NCBI GenBank assembly: GCA_902767175.1
Contig: CACXGH010000175.1
Location: 1 to 5,965, forward strand
Origin: an uncultured Ruminococcus sp.
GTDB lineage: Bacteria; Bacillota; Clostridia; Oscillospirales; Acutalibacteraceae
Direction: 5' to 3'
DNA: 5,965 nucleotides
Positions 5,234 to 5,965 of the stretch are shown piece by piece (the first letter of the stretch is position 1; each line of letters starts with the position of its first letter). The notes beneath the pieces were generated by a model. That model did not search any database and had not been told where the DNA came from. It was given only the letters and a program-made list of their open reading frames with translations. The translations under genes were made by a program, and so were the position numbers.

Positions 5234-5887
5234 ATGAGGATACACGTCAACATCGGAAAGCTGACAGTTAAGCTGTTAGAGAAATACTTTACCATCGAAA
5301 AGAAGAATATCGGATCTTATGCTGTTGTCAAAAGAAAGGGTGTCAGAATCGTTACAGATGTGTACACAATAGAAGGCATAGGGAAGCTGTGTGTTCTGAA
5401 TATAAAAGCCCCTCTGGGAGTTTTGAAGTGTGAAACGATCATTATATCAACAAACAAAAAGGATATGCCTCTTTTCAATGCTGATTGGATAAGCGTATTC
5501 AGCAATGAGATGCAGATGTGTGAGTTTTATGACGTACAGCTAAAGCCCTATCCCGAAGAAAAGCTTGCCGAATTTGAAAAGATAAAGGAACGTGACTGCG
5601 ACCTGAAAGAGTATGAAACAGATGCGCATTGGTATGATAATATAAAATATCCCTGTTCCTACAGCAAAAAAAGCAAAACGGAAACCGAACGCTTTACTGA
5701 TGCATTTTTTGCATATCTCGCGACCTTTATCCGACAGCTCTCAGAAGCAGGGGAATGTGACAGCGGCGAAAAGCAGGGGAAAATAAATGAATTCGCCGAA
5801 AAAATATATTCAGAGGGCGGTCCTGCCGTTGATTTCTTCAAGAACGCCGTAGGTGAAGAGAAAGCAAAGGATATTATTCTGAATTAA
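5234..5887 (+). CDS. Uncharacterised 217-residue protein
   Basis: I do not recognise the family with confidence. The protein has no signal peptide or membrane segment and should be cytoplasmic. The N-terminal half (residues 1-105) alternates strand-like segments and ends in a conserved-looking core, PLFNADWISVFSNEMQMCEF at about 79-98. The C-terminal half is mainly helical and charged, with a WYDN motif at 133-136, a lysine-rich stretch at 145-149, an amphipathic helix at about 150-171, and the ending GGPAVDFFKNAVGEEKAKD. The layout (a beta core with a P-x-F-x-A-D segment, then helices) vaguely recalls ferredoxin-dependent bilin reductases, but this is only an impression. It follows the peptidase gene by 23 bases with a strong ribosome binding site and no terminator between, so the two are probably cotranscribed. 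A cytoplasmic partner for a surface peptidase is not obvious. Confidence 0.85.
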   Translation: MRIHVNIGKLTVKLLEKYFTIEKKNIGSYAVVKRKGVRIVTDVYTIEGIGKLCVLNIKAPLGVLKCETIIISTNKKDMPLFNADWISVFSNEMQMCEFYDVQLKPYPEEKLAEFEKIKERDCDLKEYETDAHWYDNIKYPCSYSKKSKTETERFTDAFFAYLATFIRQLSEAGECDSGEKQGKINEFAEKIYSEGGPAVDFFKNAVGEEKAKDIILN

Positions 5888-5891
5888 ACAA

Positions 5892-5965
5892 GGAGCAAAG
5901 CTCCAACAAGCTCGCTTGATTGGAGCGAGCGACGCCGTCAACAGACGTCGGGGAGCTTTAGCTCC
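5892..5965. repeat. Multi-hairpin palindromic intergenic element at window end
   Basis: The ends match as terminal inverted repeats: GGAGCAAAGCTCC (5892-5904) is the reverse complement of 5952-5965 apart from one extra A. Each end is also a hairpin alone (GGAGC-AAA-GCTCC; GGAGCT-TT-AGCTCC). Inside, 5900-5910 pairs with 5915-5926 over 11 bp with one bulged A and a CTCG loop. Alternatively GCTCGCT 5910-5916 pairs with AGCGAGC 5924-5930. CGACG 5930-5934 pairs with CGTCG 5946-5950. It starts four bases after the stop of the last gene and has no T-tract. It might still act in transcript ending or stability, but looks like a dispersed palindromic repeat. Confidence 0.6.

Overview
The window looks like a Gram-positive, low-to-moderate GC anaerobe of the Clostridia, most likely Ruminococcus or a close relative in the Oscillospiraceae. 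This is an inference from protein style and signals: an AgrA/AgrC-like two-component pair, a CpXC-domain protein, a lipoprotein peptidase with a Big_2 domain, strong AGGAGG ribosome binding sites and GC-rich palindromic intergenic repeats in otherwise AT-rich spacers. No single marker fixes the genus.

Layout: (1) 1-77 is a GC-rich multi-hairpin intergenic repeat. (2) 94-2254 is a tight two-gene operon, a LytTR response regulator (201-908) and a membrane GHKL sensor kinase (908-2203). The two overlap by one base, are preceded by an interrupted inverted-repeat leader and end at a long terminator that can work on both strands. (3) 2255-2725 holds no convincing long gene. It contains an unusual density of inverted repeats, including a roughly 16-bp long-range stem (2292-2309 with 2365-2382), and a possible 31-codon ORF with a ribosome binding site inside that structure. 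(4) 2726-3400, minus strand, is a CpXC-domain protein with its own promoter, a dyad between the -35 and -10 boxes, and a probable terminator. (5) 3672-5887, plus strand, is a probable two-gene unit: a lipoprotein with a 30-bp tandem repeat, a Big_2 domain and an M14 zinc peptidase domain, then an unrecognised 217-residue protein. (6) 5892-5965 is a second multi-hairpin palindromic element that ends exactly at the window end.

How the genes may work together: the kinase/regulator pair has the architecture of peptide-sensing Agr-type systems, but no AgrB-like processing enzyme is visible here. Its ligand is therefore elsewhere, or is a small peptide such as the 31-codon candidate just downstream. 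The M14 lipoprotein looks like a cell-surface enzyme that cleaves peptidoglycan stem peptides, and LytTR systems in Firmicutes often control surface or cell-envelope functions. A regulatory link between the two is only a guess. The least explained parts are the structured 2292-2634 spacer and the terminal 217-residue protein.
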